Shown: in pieces, positions 16,588 to 24,824 of the stretch
Position numbering within the stretch: the first letter of the stretch is position 1
How the letters are laid out: each line of letters begins with the position of its first letter
NCBI GenBank assembly: GCA_035628915.1
Contig: DASPIW010000004.1
Span: forward strand, 1 to 64,000
DNA from: JARBUG01 sp035628915
GTDB taxonomy: Bacteria; Bacillota; Sulfobacillia; Symbiobacteriales; Symbiobacteriaceae
DNA: 64,000 bases
Direction: 5' to 3'
The notes under the pieces: model-generated
What the model saw: the letters and a program-made list of their open reading frames with translations, nothing else
The model's database searches: none
What the model was told of the DNA's origin: nothing
Made by a program: the position numbers and the translations under genes

Positions 16588-17532
16588 GTGGCAGTGCTCG
16601 AAACCGTCGGCCTGACCAAGCGGTTCGGCAACCTGATAGCCGTTAGTGATTTGAACCTCGCGGTGGAACAGGGCGAGGTCTTTGGTTTTCTGGGGCCGAA
16701 CGGGGCCGGGAAGACCACGTCCATCCATATGATGTGCGGGCTGCTGAAGCCAGACGCCGGGCGGACGCTGATACGGGGGCGCCCCGTGACGGGCGGCGAC
16801 CCGGAGACCCGGGCGCGGGTCGGCGTCTGCCCGCAGAACATCGTGCTGTGGGGGAGTATGACCTGTCTGGAGCAGCTGGAGTTTATCGGCGAGATGTACG
16901 GCGTGCCCCGGGCGGAGGCTCGGCGGCGGGGCGCAGGGTTGCTGGAAGCCATGGGCCTCGCCGACAAGGGGAGCAAGCTGGCCAAGACGCTGTCGGGCGG
17001 CATGCAGCGCCGGCTCAACCTGGCCATGGCGTTGGTGCACGACCCCGAGATTCTCGTGCTCGATGAGCCTGAAGCCGGGCTGGACCCGCAGAGCCGGGTG
17101 CTGGTGCGGGAGTTCGTCAAGTCGCTGGCCCGCAAGAAGACGGTGATCCTGACTACCCACAACATGGATGAAGCAGAGCGGCTGGCCGACCGGGTGGCGA
17201 TTATTGACCAGGGGCGGCTGCTGACGGTGGATTCGCCCGATGCGCTCAAGCGGCAGGCGGGCCCCGGCGATGTCCTCGAAGTCGAACTGCCCGGGGCAAC
17301 GCCGGCAGATGTGGGCAGGGCCAGAGGGGCCGTCGCTGCCGCCGCCGTCGCCGCCGATGTCAGTGAAGCGACAGGGATGCTGGTGCTCCGGGCGAGGGCT
17401 ATTGTGGAGCTTCTCCCCGCCGTGCTGGGCGCCATTCGGGGCGCCGGCCTGGCCCCGGGCCAGGTGCACCTGCGGGCAAACACACTGGAAGACGTGTTTA
17501 TCGCCCTGACGGGACGGAGGTTGCGCGAATGA
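16588..17532 (+). CDS. ABC-2 type exporter ATP-binding protein, 314 aa
   Basis: The nucleotide-binding subunit of a drug- or polysaccharide-type ABC-2 exporter. The Walker A (GPNGAGKTT), signature LSGGMQRRLNLA and Walker B (ILVLDEPEAGLDP) are intact, with the H-loop in TTHNMDEAERL. A C-terminal extension of about 90 residues has the usual beta domain of this class. The GTG start follows AGGAGGG. It overlaps the permease gene by four bases, so the pair forms a two-gene operon. The substrate is not indicated. Confidence 0.92.
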   Translation: MAVLETVGLTKRFGNLIAVSDLNLAVEQGEVFGFLGPNGAGKTTSIHMMCGLLKPDAGRTLIRGRPVTGGDPETRARVGVCPQNIVLWGSMTCLEQLEFIGEMYGVPRAEARRRGAGLLEAMGLADKGSKLAKTLSGGMQRRLNLAMALVHDPEILVLDEPEAGLDPQSRVLVREFVKSLARKKTVILTTHNMDEAERLADRVAIIDQGRLLTVDSPDALKRQAGPGDVLEVELPGATPADVGRARGAVAAAAVAADVSEATGMLVLRARAIVELLPAVLGAIRGAGLAPGQVHLRANTLEDVFIALTGRRLRE

Positions 17533-18647
17533 GACTGCTGAGCGTCTTTCGCAAGGCCATGCGCGATCAACTGCGGGACAAGTCGACCCTGATCATGACC
17601 CTGATCGCGGCGCCCCTGTTCATCTTCCTCTACTGGCTGATGGTGGGCGGCGGATCGACGACCTATACGGTGCTGGTCCTTAACGAAGACCGGAGTGCGG
17701 TTGCAGTCGATGCGATGCGGGCGGTGAAGTACGAGGACGGTTCGCCGCTGCTCAAAGTCCGGACGGTGACGGATCGGGCCCAAGCCGAGAAGATGCTCCG
17801 GGACCGCGACGGTGATGCGCTGATTATCATCCCCGAGGGGTTTGAAGCCGCCCTGCAGGGCGGGACGCGGGCAGATGTTGTTTTCACAGGGGACCTGACC
17901 AACCCGCGCTACACGGTGGCAGCCATGCTGGCAACCGTGGCCGTGGACGAGCTTTCCCGGCAGGCGACGGGCATTACCATGCCGCTGGGGTTCGTGGAGA
18001 AAGCGCTCGGCGGCTCGGGCGGCCGGTCGGAGTTTGAGGCCTACGTGCCCGGCCTGCTCATGATCGCAGTTGAGATGCTGATGTACAAGTTCGCCATGAT
18101 GCTCGCCGCTGAAGTGGAAGCGGGGACGCTGCGACGCCTGCGCCTGACCCGCATGACGGCGCTAGATTTCTTGGGCGGCATCAGCCTGACGCAGCTCGTG
18201 GTCGGTGTGGCCGCCGTCCTGCTGGCCTTTGGCACGGCTGTCATGATGGGGTTTGAGAGCCAGGGCCCGCTCTGGGTCGCCATGCTGATTACCAGCCTGG
18301 CCACGGTCTCGATTATCGGATTCGGCCTGCTGACAGCCTGCTTCTCGCGCACGACTACGGAGGCCGCCGTGGTGGCCTCGTTCCCCATGCTGGCGGTCAT
18401 GTTCTTCTCCGGGTCAGCCTTTCCGCTGCCCCGGGTGGCGCTCTTCAGCCTGTTTGGCCGGGTAATCAGCATATACGACATCTTGCCGCCGACCCACGCC
18501 GTCAATGCACTGAATAAGGTGATGACCATGGGGGCGGGAATCGGTGAGATCGGATTTGAACTGGGCGCCATCGCTGTGTTATCAGCAATATACTTTGCGG
18601 TGGGCGTCTGGCTCTTCCACCGGCGGCACTTGCGCCTACAGATTTAG
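17529..18647 (+). CDS. ABC-2 type exporter permease, 372 aa
   Basis: The membrane partner of the ATPase at 16588. One N-terminal membrane segment (about residues 20-38) is followed by an extracellular domain of about 140 residues and a C-terminal group of five or six segments, the standard ABC2_membrane_3 architecture. The end of the gene overlaps the convergent hydrolase gene by four bases (18644-18647), with no room for a terminator between them. Confidence 0.9.
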   Translation: MRLLSVFRKAMRDQLRDKSTLIMTLIAAPLFIFLYWLMVGGGSTTYTVLVLNEDRSAVAVDAMRAVKYEDGSPLLKVRTVTDRAQAEKMLRDRDGDALIIIPEGFEAALQGGTRADVVFTGDLTNPRYTVAAMLATVAVDELSRQATGITMPLGFVEKALGGSGGRSEFEAYVPGLLMIAVEMLMYKFAMMLAAEVEAGTLRRLRLTRMTALDFLGGISLTQLVVGVAAVLLAFGTAVMMGFESQGPLWVAMLITSLATVSIIGFGLLTACFSRTTTEAAVVASFPMLAVMFFSGSAFPLPRVALFSLFGRVISIYDILPPTHAVNALNKVMTMGAGIGEIGFELGAIAVLSAIYFAVGVWLFHRRHLRLQI

Positions 18648-19446
18648 ATCTCGACGGACTCTTCCACCCGGTCCAGCCACTCGCTGACGAGGGCATCGAA
18701 GAGGACGGGCTGCTCGAGCTCCAGGTTGTGGCCCGTGCGGTCCAGCACGGCGAGCGAAGCCCGGGGGTAACTGTCCAGGATGGCGGCCAGGTCTTTGTAG
18801 CCCACGACGGCATCGTACCGGCCTGCCAGGAAGAGCGCTGGTTTGTCGAACGGCTCCGGAGCGCGTCCACGTCGAAGGAGAAGCCATAGCCCCGTTCGCC
18901 GTAGCGGCTCAGGAAAGCCTCATCGGCGAGGGCCTGTCCGCTGAGGACGTCGCTTTTCATCCGTTCCCAGGTGTAGCGGCTTTGGACGACAGCGTACTGC
19001 TGGAAGTCGGCGGCTTCTTTCTCCGTCAGGGTGGATAGAAGCTCCCGGTCCTGGTATAGGACCCGGTGCGCGGGCACGGTGCGCCGTGCCTTTTTCGGAA
19101 ACACCACCGGGCAGATAAGCAGCAGGCCCGCCACCTGCTCCGGGCGCCGGCGCACGAGGCCGCGGGCGAGGTAGCCGCCGTAGGAATTGCCGGCCAGCAG
19201 GAAGGGACCCCGGATTGTCCGGTCCACGAACGCCAGGAGCAGGTCGAGCATCTCGTCGGCGTTGGCCGGACGGTCGCCGGCGGCGGGGGGAGTCCGGCCC
19301 ATGCCCGGCAGGTCCGGGTAGATGCGCTGGTAGCCCGGGCGCCCTGTGAAGACGGGCTCCAGGCAGCCGGTCATGACCCGGTGGTCTAATCCGAAACCGT
19401 GTAGTGCCAGTACAGGTATGCCTGAGCCATATGTTTCGTAGTACAT
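18644..19446 (-). pseudogene. Alpha/beta hydrolase broken by a single frameshift
   Basis: A serine hydrolase of the alpha/beta fold. The first part (19446 to about 18860) holds the oxyanion HGFGLDH segment and the nucleophile elbow GNSYGG. The frame is then lost at about 18855-18860. In the next frame the gene continues with FLAGRYDAVVG (acid) and DRTGHNLELE (catalytic His) and stops at 18644 at normal length. All triad residues survive, so a one-base deletion is either very recent, a sequencing error or a programmed shift. The start has AAGGAG upstream. It is 48 bases after the mocA-like gene and probably belongs to the same operon. Confidence 0.8.
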
Positions 19447-19494
19447 CACTTCGGTACTCCTTACACCGGTGCAGAAGGCCACGGGGCTGTTCGT

Positions 19495-20100
19495 TCACAG
19501 CCCTGTGGCCTGGTTTGGCTTGTGGTTGCGGTATTCCTCCGGCGTGTCCAAATCAACGCAGATGCCGTGGTACGGGAGCGGCACCTCCATGACCAACTCA
19601 GGGTACCGACGCAGAACGCTGCGCAGCCCCTGGTCGCTGTCGGGCGGTGGCGTATCGTCCACGAGGCGGCGGGAGACCAGCACCGGGTGACCCCGGCGGC
19701 CTTCAAAGGTGGGCACACAGATCGATCCCGGTTTGTAGGCGCCAATCAGCACTGTGTACGCCTCAGTCGGAATCAGGGGCATGTCGCCAAGGACAACGAA
19801 GAAGGCTTCCACCGCATCCGGCAAAACGGCCAGCCCAGCCTCAATGGAAGTGAACATGCCTTCCGCCCACCGGGGGTTGGTGGTGAAGGCGACCTGTCGC
19901 TGAACACCGGCCGTCACTGCAGCCTGCACCTCGTCCGCCCGGCAGCCCAGAACGACCACCGTATGGGCGCCCGGAACCGTGGAAGCGGATCGGGCGGCCG
20001 TTCCGACGACCGTCAAAGCGCCCCAGGGCAGCAGCAGCTTGTGCTCCCGGCCCATACGGCTTGAGGCCCCGGCAGCCAGGAAAATGATGCCGAATTCCAG
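19495..20100 (-). CDS. MobA-like nucleotidyltransferase (YgfJ/MocA type)
   Basis: A cytidylyltransferase-type enzyme expected to mature the molybdenum cofactor for hydroxylases. The N-terminal nucleotide-binding signature FLAAGASSRMGREHK lies upstream of the first ATG (20055), so that ATG cannot be the true start. The frame is open back to a TGA with no ATG, GTG or TTG; CTG at 20100 is the only near-cognate codon at good distance (six bases) after GAGGAGGGG. The acidic metal site appears in VVLGDMPLIP and GRRGHPVLVS follows. It is the last biosynthetic gene of the purine operon, and its leader carries the 79-bp structured element. Confidence 0.88.
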   Translation of the reverse strand: MEFGIIFLAAGASSRMGREHKLLLPWGALTVVGTAARSASTVPGAHTVVVLGCRADEVQAAVTAGVQRQVAFTTNPRWAEGMFTSIEAGLAVLPDAVEAFFVVLGDMPLIPTEAYTVLIGAYKPGSICVPTFEGRRGHPVLVSRRLVDDTPPPDSDQGLRSVLRRYPELVMEVPLPYHGICVDLDTPEEYRNHKPNQATGL

Positions 20101-20111
20101 CGTGTTCCCCT

Positions 20112-20190
20112 CCTCGTTTCGTCAGGCTCGAACCGTTTCCATCGGCCAGGAGTTACGGACGGAAACGGTCCGACCCTTCCTTCAACTCCT
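20112..20190 (-). ncRNA. 79-nt structured repeat element, copy 1 (leader of mocA-like gene)
   Basis: It is 75/79 identical to 27452-27530 and in the same orientation. It lies between the XdhC-family stop and the ribosome site of the next gene. On the minus-strand RNA, AGGAGUU (20184-20190) can pair with AACUCCU (20148-20154), and GUUUCCGUC (20158-20166) with GAUGGAAAC (20135-20143). The order of the four strands is interleaved, so they form a pseudoknot or alternative folds. Sequence changes between copies mostly keep pairing through G-U wobble. I know no named riboswitch with this pattern; a dispersed repeat is the alternative. Confidence 0.6.
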
Positions 20191-21152
20191 CATGCGTGGA
20201 TGCCGCTCAGGGGCGTGCCCGGGCGCCCCGCCCGGCGGGCGACCAGTTCAGCGGCAATCGACAGGGCAATTTCCGCGGGGCCGTCGGCGCCGATATCCAG
20301 CCCGACGGGGGCGTGGAGAACGGACTGGACCGTGGAGCGTAGGTTCGGACAGTCGGCGAGCACCTGCTCAATAAGCTCGGCCGTCCGGCTGCGGGCGCCC
20401 AGCAGCCCGATGTAGGCCAATTGCCGGGGCAGCAGGGCTTTGAAATGGGCCAGATCCCGTTCGTACTGGTGAGTCAGCAGCACGGCGTAGCTCCCGGGCG
20501 GCAGAGTGAGCTGCGTAGGCAGTTCGGGCCCGTCGCAGATCATGGTCTGACTGGCCGTGGGGAAACGCTCAGGCGTAACCCATGCGGGTCGGTGGTCGCA
20601 GACCGCGACCCGGAAGCCGGCGGCGGAGGCGTACGCAGCCAGAGGGCGGGCGTCATCGCCGGCACCGCAAATCAGCAGGGTGACGGGAGGCTGGATTACC
20701 TGGCGAAACAGGCTGCCGTCGCGAGTGGGGCCAAGTTGGCGGCGTCCCAGGTCGGGGCCGGGCTCAACCGCCGTCTCAAGCGTCACCGGCGTGCTGGCTG
20801 CCAACAAAGCAATGGCACTGTCCAAGACAGCGTCGGGGACGCCAGCCACCAGCACATGAACAATGCCCCCGCACCCACTGCCGGTGCCGAAGAGCAGGTC
20901 GCCAGGCGAAGCCGTGTTGTACTGCAGCAACCGGGGAACGCCGCTGGCGATTATCTGCAAGGCGTTTTCCCGGATATCCGATTCCAGACAACCGGCGCTG
21001 ACCGCACCGATGACTTCGCCATCTTCGGCAATGACGGCGGAGGCACCTGCCCGCCGGTAGGAGTGACCGTCAACTTTGACGACTGTTGCCAGCACGGCCC
21101 GGCGCCCTGAGCGCCGAACCCGGTCCAGGTCGAGCAGTGCGTTGTCCGCCAT
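20190..21152 (-). CDS. XdhC/CoxI-family hydroxylase maturation protein, 320 aa
   Basis: An accessory factor that in this family handles and sulfurates the molybdenum cofactor before insertion into xanthine dehydrogenase. The N-terminal CoxI domain (VDGHSYRRAGASAVI, GAVSAGCLESDI, GSGCGGIVHV) is followed by a Rossmann domain (LLICGAGDDARPLAAYA, then LLGARSR and LDIGADGPAEIALSI). This is the normal domain order, in contrast to the homologue at 31489. It starts at the base where YqeB ends and stops at the edge of the structured element. Confidence 0.92.
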   Translation of the reverse strand: MADNALLDLDRVRRSGRRAVLATVVKVDGHSYRRAGASAVIAEDGEVIGAVSAGCLESDIRENALQIIASGVPRLLQYNTASPGDLLFGTGSGCGGIVHVLVAGVPDAVLDSAIALLAASTPVTLETAVEPGPDLGRRQLGPTRDGSLFRQVIQPPVTLLICGAGDDARPLAAYASAAGFRVAVCDHRPAWVTPERFPTASQTMICDGPELPTQLTLPPGSYAVLLTHQYERDLAHFKALLPRQLAYIGLLGARSRTAELIEQVLADCPNLRSTVQSVLHAPVGLDIGADGPAEIALSIAAELVARRAGRPGTPLSGIHA

Positions 21153-21934
21153 TACATTCTCCCCCCAGCTTTGAGAACTAGCAGGGCTTCCAGCACGCCG
21201 CCCGCGACGGCGAGTGCTTTGTCCGATATGGTATGGCAGCGTTCCGGCTCACAAATGGGATCCACATCGCCGATTTTGAGGCCGGCGGTGACCGGTGTGA
21301 AGTCGTGGATCAAACCCCGCAGAATTCCACCGATACTTGCTTTCACAGGCTCATCGCCCACGTGACCCAGTAGGTCGCCGGCTACTACACGGGCGCCGAT
21401 CTCCACTACACCGCCCGCGAAGATACCTAGTGCCGGCGCCCGCACGATGCGGCCTTCGCCGTGCCCGCCTCGCTCAGCCGGCACGCTCGTGTTGGCGATG
21501 GCGGCGCCGTGGTAGTAGACGCGGCCTAACCAGTGTCCCCGCTGTGTCTCCACCACGGCGTGGCAGTCCGCTCCGGCGGTGAATCCCGGTCCGATCCCGA
21601 CGACCACGGGGGCGTCGGTGATCGCCGTGCCGAGGTTACGTTTTGCCATGATCGCATCAACCACGGCGTGTGGCCTCAGTCGTGCAACGCAGTCCGCCGC
21701 AGCGTCGATGAGCAGGGGGATTTCGCCGGCGGAGGCGTCCTCCACAGCGGTGACCAGGCGGGCGGTTACGCCCTCAACGGTCCACGTTCCTTCATACACG
21801 GCAGAAGAGAAGGCGACCGTCCGCCGCACCGCGAGCGGCTGCGGCACTTCGGTCATGACGACCGGCCAGCCGCACCGGACGAGGCGCCACCCGATGCCGG
21901 AAGCCAGCTCCCCGGCGCCCTTGATCAGGATCAT
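21152..21934 (-). CDS. yqeB: YqeB-family protein (selenium-dependent hydroxylase maturation)
   Basis: A 260-residue protein of the EF2563/YqeB family, found with selenium-dependent molybdenum hydroxylases. Typical features are IKGAGELASGIGWRLV (Rossmann-like start), VVGIGPGFTAGADCHAVVET, the GRVYYHGAAIANT stretch and the C-terminal ISDKALAVAGGVLEA. Its stop touches the XdhC start and it follows YqeC by three bases. The molecular reaction is unknown in the family; a role in activating the labile selenium or sulfur ligand is generally proposed. Confidence 0.9.
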   Translation of the reverse strand: MILIKGAGELASGIGWRLVRCGWPVVMTEVPQPLAVRRTVAFSSAVYEGTWTVEGVTARLVTAVEDASAGEIPLLIDAAADCVARLRPHAVVDAIMAKRNLGTAITDAPVVVGIGPGFTAGADCHAVVETQRGHWLGRVYYHGAAIANTSVPAERGGHGEGRIVRAPALGIFAGGVVEIGARVVAGDLLGHVGDEPVKASIGGILRGLIHDFTPVTAGLKIGDVDPICEPERCHTISDKALAVAGGVLEALLVLKAGGRM

Positions 21935-21937
21935 CGG

Positions 21938-22612
21938 CTAGTTCCCTCCCACGAGTCGCTCTACGACGGGTGGTTCGGCTTGCGCGGCAGTCAGGAGGAC
22001 CAGATGGGCGCCTTCCCTGATGAGCGCCTGTCCAACTGCCCGGGCTGCGGCGAACCGGTCCGGGGAGTCGGCCTGGTTGACTACGGGCACGACCCGCGCC
22101 TGATCAGGCCGGCCCCGGGCGGAGACTTGCCACAGGATCCGCGCGACAAGGGTGGGCGTCACCGGCCCGCCGCGCCCCGCAAAAGAAGCCGCGGCGTCAA
22201 CCCGGTGGACCCAGTCGGCACTCAGGGGGCGCCCGACTACTGAGGCACCGGCCACGGGCACTGCAACTGTGGTGCAGGGTGGAATGACCGGCTCATGGGC
22301 GAGCGGAAACTTGAGCGGCCGCCCGGCCGAGCCGTCCGCTTCTACCACGACCAGATCAAACCGGCGGCTCAAATCCAACACAACAGGAAACCCCACACCA
22401 GACAGTTTGCCGTCAGGGAGGGCCGGACCTGCCACCCACTGGTCGGGCGGCAGGTCCGGGGGCAGTATTTTGGTTGTCACGGTGAAGACCGCCCGAAGCC
22501 CGCCGGCCCATGCCTCCCGCACCAGCCGGTGAGCCAGGGACGTCTTCCCTCCGCCACCAACAAGCGCAACCACATCACCGGGGTGCAGCCCGAGGGCTTC
22601 GATCAGCTGCAT
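21938..22612 (-). CDS. yqeC: YqeC-family hydroxylase accessory protein
   Basis: A P-loop-like protein of about 224 aa from the selenium-dependent hydroxylase accessory set. The N-terminal GGGGKTSLAHRL nucleotide-binding loop, TVTTKILPP and VVVEADGSAGRPLKFP match the family. ATG 22612 overlaps the carbamoyltransferase stop (ATGA). A longer frame runs into that gene and is not credible. Position between ygeW and yqeB agrees with the conserved cluster. Confidence 0.9.
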   Translation of the reverse strand: MQLIEALGLHPGDVVALVGGGGKTSLAHRLVREAWAGGLRAVFTVTTKILPPDLPPDQWVAGPALPDGKLSGVGFPVVLDLSRRFDLVVVEADGSAGRPLKFPLAHEPVIPPCTTVAVPVAGASVVGRPLSADWVHRVDAAASFAGRGGPVTPTLVARILWQVSARGRPDQARVVPVVNQADSPDRFAAARAVGQALIREGAHLVLLTAAQAEPPVVERLVGGN

Positions 22613-23601
22613 CAGCCGCGGCCGCCCATGGTGAGCGCCATCAGCGCCTTCTGCACGTGCAGCCGGTTCTCGGCCTCGTCGTACACGACCGACTGCGGAC
22701 CGTCGATCACTTCGTCGGTCACTTCGTAGTTCCGGTCGGCAGGCAGCGGATGCATGTAGATGGCGTGCTTCTTGGCGATGCTCATCATGCGGCTGTCGCA
22801 CTTCCAACCCGGGTACTTCTTGATCAGGTCGATGCCTTCGGTCTTGTTCGTAGTGACGGTCAGCGGGCCCCAGGACTTCGGAATGACGATGTCCGCGTTC
22901 TGGAACCCTTCTTCCATATCGTCGACGATCTCAAACTTGACGCCCGCCTCTTCAGCGTTGGCCCGGGCCTGAGCGATCGTCTCGGGCATGAGGGCGAACT
23001 CCTTCGGGGCCGCCAGGGTGACGTCAATGCCGAACCGCGGCATCAACATGACCAGGCTCTGGGGCACCGACATGGGCCGGACGTAGTTGGGGGCGGATGT
23101 CCAGGCCACCGTCAGCTTGAGGCCCCGGGTGTTCTTGCCGAACCGCTCCCGAATGGTCATCAGGTCCGCCATGACCTGGCAGGGGTGATAAACATCGCAC
23201 TGCATGTTCAGAATGGGCACCCGGCTGTACTTGGCGAGTTCACGGATATACTGGTTGCCTTCCCGATAAGCGCAGTGCCGGACGGCGATGCCGTGGCCGT
23301 AGCGGGAGAGGACGCTGGCGGTATCCTTGGCGTTCTCGCCATGGCTGATCTGCAGCTTGTCGGGGGTCAGGTCGTGGGCGTGGCCGCCCAGCTGGGTCAT
23401 GCCGGCCTCGAACGAGTTCCGGGTGCGGGTGGAGTTATCGAAGAAGATCATGAACAAGGTCTTGTCCGGCAGGTACCGGTGGGGCCGCCCCAGGGCGAAG
23501 TCCCGCTTCAGCTCGTCGGCCACCTCGAAGACCATTTCGAGTTCTTCCCTGGTCCATTCCTGATCGGTAATGAAGTGCTTTCCGCGCAGCAGGCTATGCA
23601 T
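22612..23601 (-). CDS. ygeW: YgeW-type knotted carbamoyltransferase
   Basis: An aspartate/ornithine-transcarbamylase-fold enzyme, 329 aa. The carbamoyl-phosphate loop appears as DNSTRTRNSFEAGM near residue 55, and the second-substrate region includes HPLPADRNYEVTDEV near 290. Family members in urate-catabolism clusters act on a carbamoylated intermediate to yield carbamoyl phosphate; the precise substrate is not shown by sequence. It lies directly beside YgeY and YqeC as in E. coli and clostridia. Confidence 0.92.
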   Translation of the reverse strand: MHSLLRGKHFITDQEWTREELEMVFEVADELKRDFALGRPHRYLPDKTLFMIFFDNSTRTRNSFEAGMTQLGGHAHDLTPDKLQISHGENAKDTASVLSRYGHGIAVRHCAYREGNQYIRELAKYSRVPILNMQCDVYHPCQVMADLMTIRERFGKNTRGLKLTVAWTSAPNYVRPMSVPQSLVMLMPRFGIDVTLAAPKEFALMPETIAQARANAEEAGVKFEIVDDMEEGFQNADIVIPKSWGPLTVTTNKTEGIDLIKKYPGWKCDSRMMSIAKKHAIYMHPLPADRNYEVTDEVIDGPQSVVYDEAENRLHVQKALMALTMGGRG

Positions 23602-23605
23602 AACG

Positions 23606-24811
23606 TCAACGGCTCCCCTCTACATGATTTGCGAGCACCTGCGGGAACACCGCGTAGAACGCAGTGGCGGTAACCAACTGGTCGATGGAGACCTGGTCCT
23701 GGACCGTGTGGGCGAAGCGCTCTTCGCCGGGACCGAAGCCAATGGTCGGGATGCCGAGCTGGCCCATGGTCGCGATGCCGTCGGTGGAGAAGACCCACCG
23801 GCCAATGGCCGGCTTTTCGCCCCGCACCCCTTGGGCAGCGGCGGCGCCCGCCTGCACCAGCGGATGGCTCTCCGGCAGCACCCAGGTCGGATAGTCCTTG
23901 GGCACGTCCTTCTCGTAGCCGGTCCAGGACGGATCGGTGTAGCGGAGCAGTTCCACCGTTGCCTCGTCGGCACCGGGCAGCGCCCTGATTTCTGCCATCG
24001 CCGATTCCGCACTCTCCCCCACCGTCAGACGCCGGTCAATGTAGAGCACTGCCTCGTCCGGCACGGCGTTCAGCGACGGGGTTTTGGATTCAAGGTAGCT
24101 TGCCACGATGGTGCCCTTGCCGAGGAAGAGGTCGTACCCCATTCGTTCGTTATTCAGTATTTCGATGCCGGAGATGATCTTCGCCATTTTGTACAGGGCG
24201 TTGGAGCCCCGCTCCGGCGCACTGGCGTGGCAGGAGACGCCCTTGACCGTCACCTTGATTTCGCAGCGCCCCCGGTGGCCCCGGTAGATGTCAAGGTTGG
24301 TCGTCTCACCGATCACGACGTAGTCGGGCCTGATGTGGCCGGTCTTGATCATCTCGCCGACGGCCCAGCCGTCGCAGGACTCCTCTTCAACCACACCCGC
24401 TATCCAGAGGGTGAACGGGCCGTCGAGTGCGAGGTCCTTGAGCACCTTGGCGCCGTAGACCATGGAGGCGATGGCCATTTTGTTATCAGAGGCGCCCCGC
24501 CCGTAGATGATGCCGTTCTCCACCTTGCCAAGGAAGGGATCGAACTCCCAGGCCGCCGGGTCGCCGACGCCAACCGTATCGATGTGTGAATCGTACAGAA
24601 CCGTGACGGGTCCGCTGCCGATGCGCCCCAGGACGCAGCCGTTGGGCGCGAAATGGACATCCTCCAGCCCGACCTTGCGCATCTCTTCCGCGATCCGCTC
24701 CACAACCGCCTTTTCGTTGGTCGACGTGGAGGGGATCGCGATGATTTCGCGCAGGAACCACACTACATCGTCCTGGTACTCGCGAGCCCTTGCTCTTGCC
24801 TGGTCAAACAA
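23606..24811 (-). CDS. ygeY: YgeY-family M20 metallohydrolase
   Basis: A zinc amidohydrolase of the peptidase M20 group, 401 aa. Metal and catalytic segments are visible: DSHIDTVGVGD near residue 75, YGRGASDNKMAIASM near 110 and VEEESCDGWAVG near 145, with a dimerisation domain in between and GFGPGEERFAHT near the end. YgeY proteins act with YgeW in anaerobic purine breakdown after the hydantoinase. It is preceded by a PLP-enzyme gene 13 bases upstream. Confidence 0.92.
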   Translation of the reverse strand: MFDQARARAREYQDDVVWFLREIIAIPSTSTNEKAVVERIAEEMRKVGLEDVHFAPNGCVLGRIGSGPVTVLYDSHIDTVGVGDPAAWEFDPFLGKVENGIIYGRGASDNKMAIASMVYGAKVLKDLALDGPFTLWIAGVVEEESCDGWAVGEMIKTGHIRPDYVVIGETTNLDIYRGHRGRCEIKVTVKGVSCHASAPERGSNALYKMAKIISGIEILNNERMGYDLFLGKGTIVASYLESKTPSLNAVPDEAVLYIDRRLTVGESAESAMAEIRALPGADEATVELLRYTDPSWTGYEKDVPKDYPTWVLPESHPLVQAGAAAAQGVRGEKPAIGRWVFSTDGIATMGQLGIPTIGFGPGEERFAHTVQDQVSIDQLVTATAFYAVFPQVLANHVEGSR

Positions 24812-24824
24812 ATCCGTTCACCCC

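Noticed and set aside
20112..20190. Molybdenum-cofactor riboswitch
   Set aside because: The Moco RNA is longer and has a different conserved core. The link to a cofactor gene is suggestive, but the sequence does not support that name.
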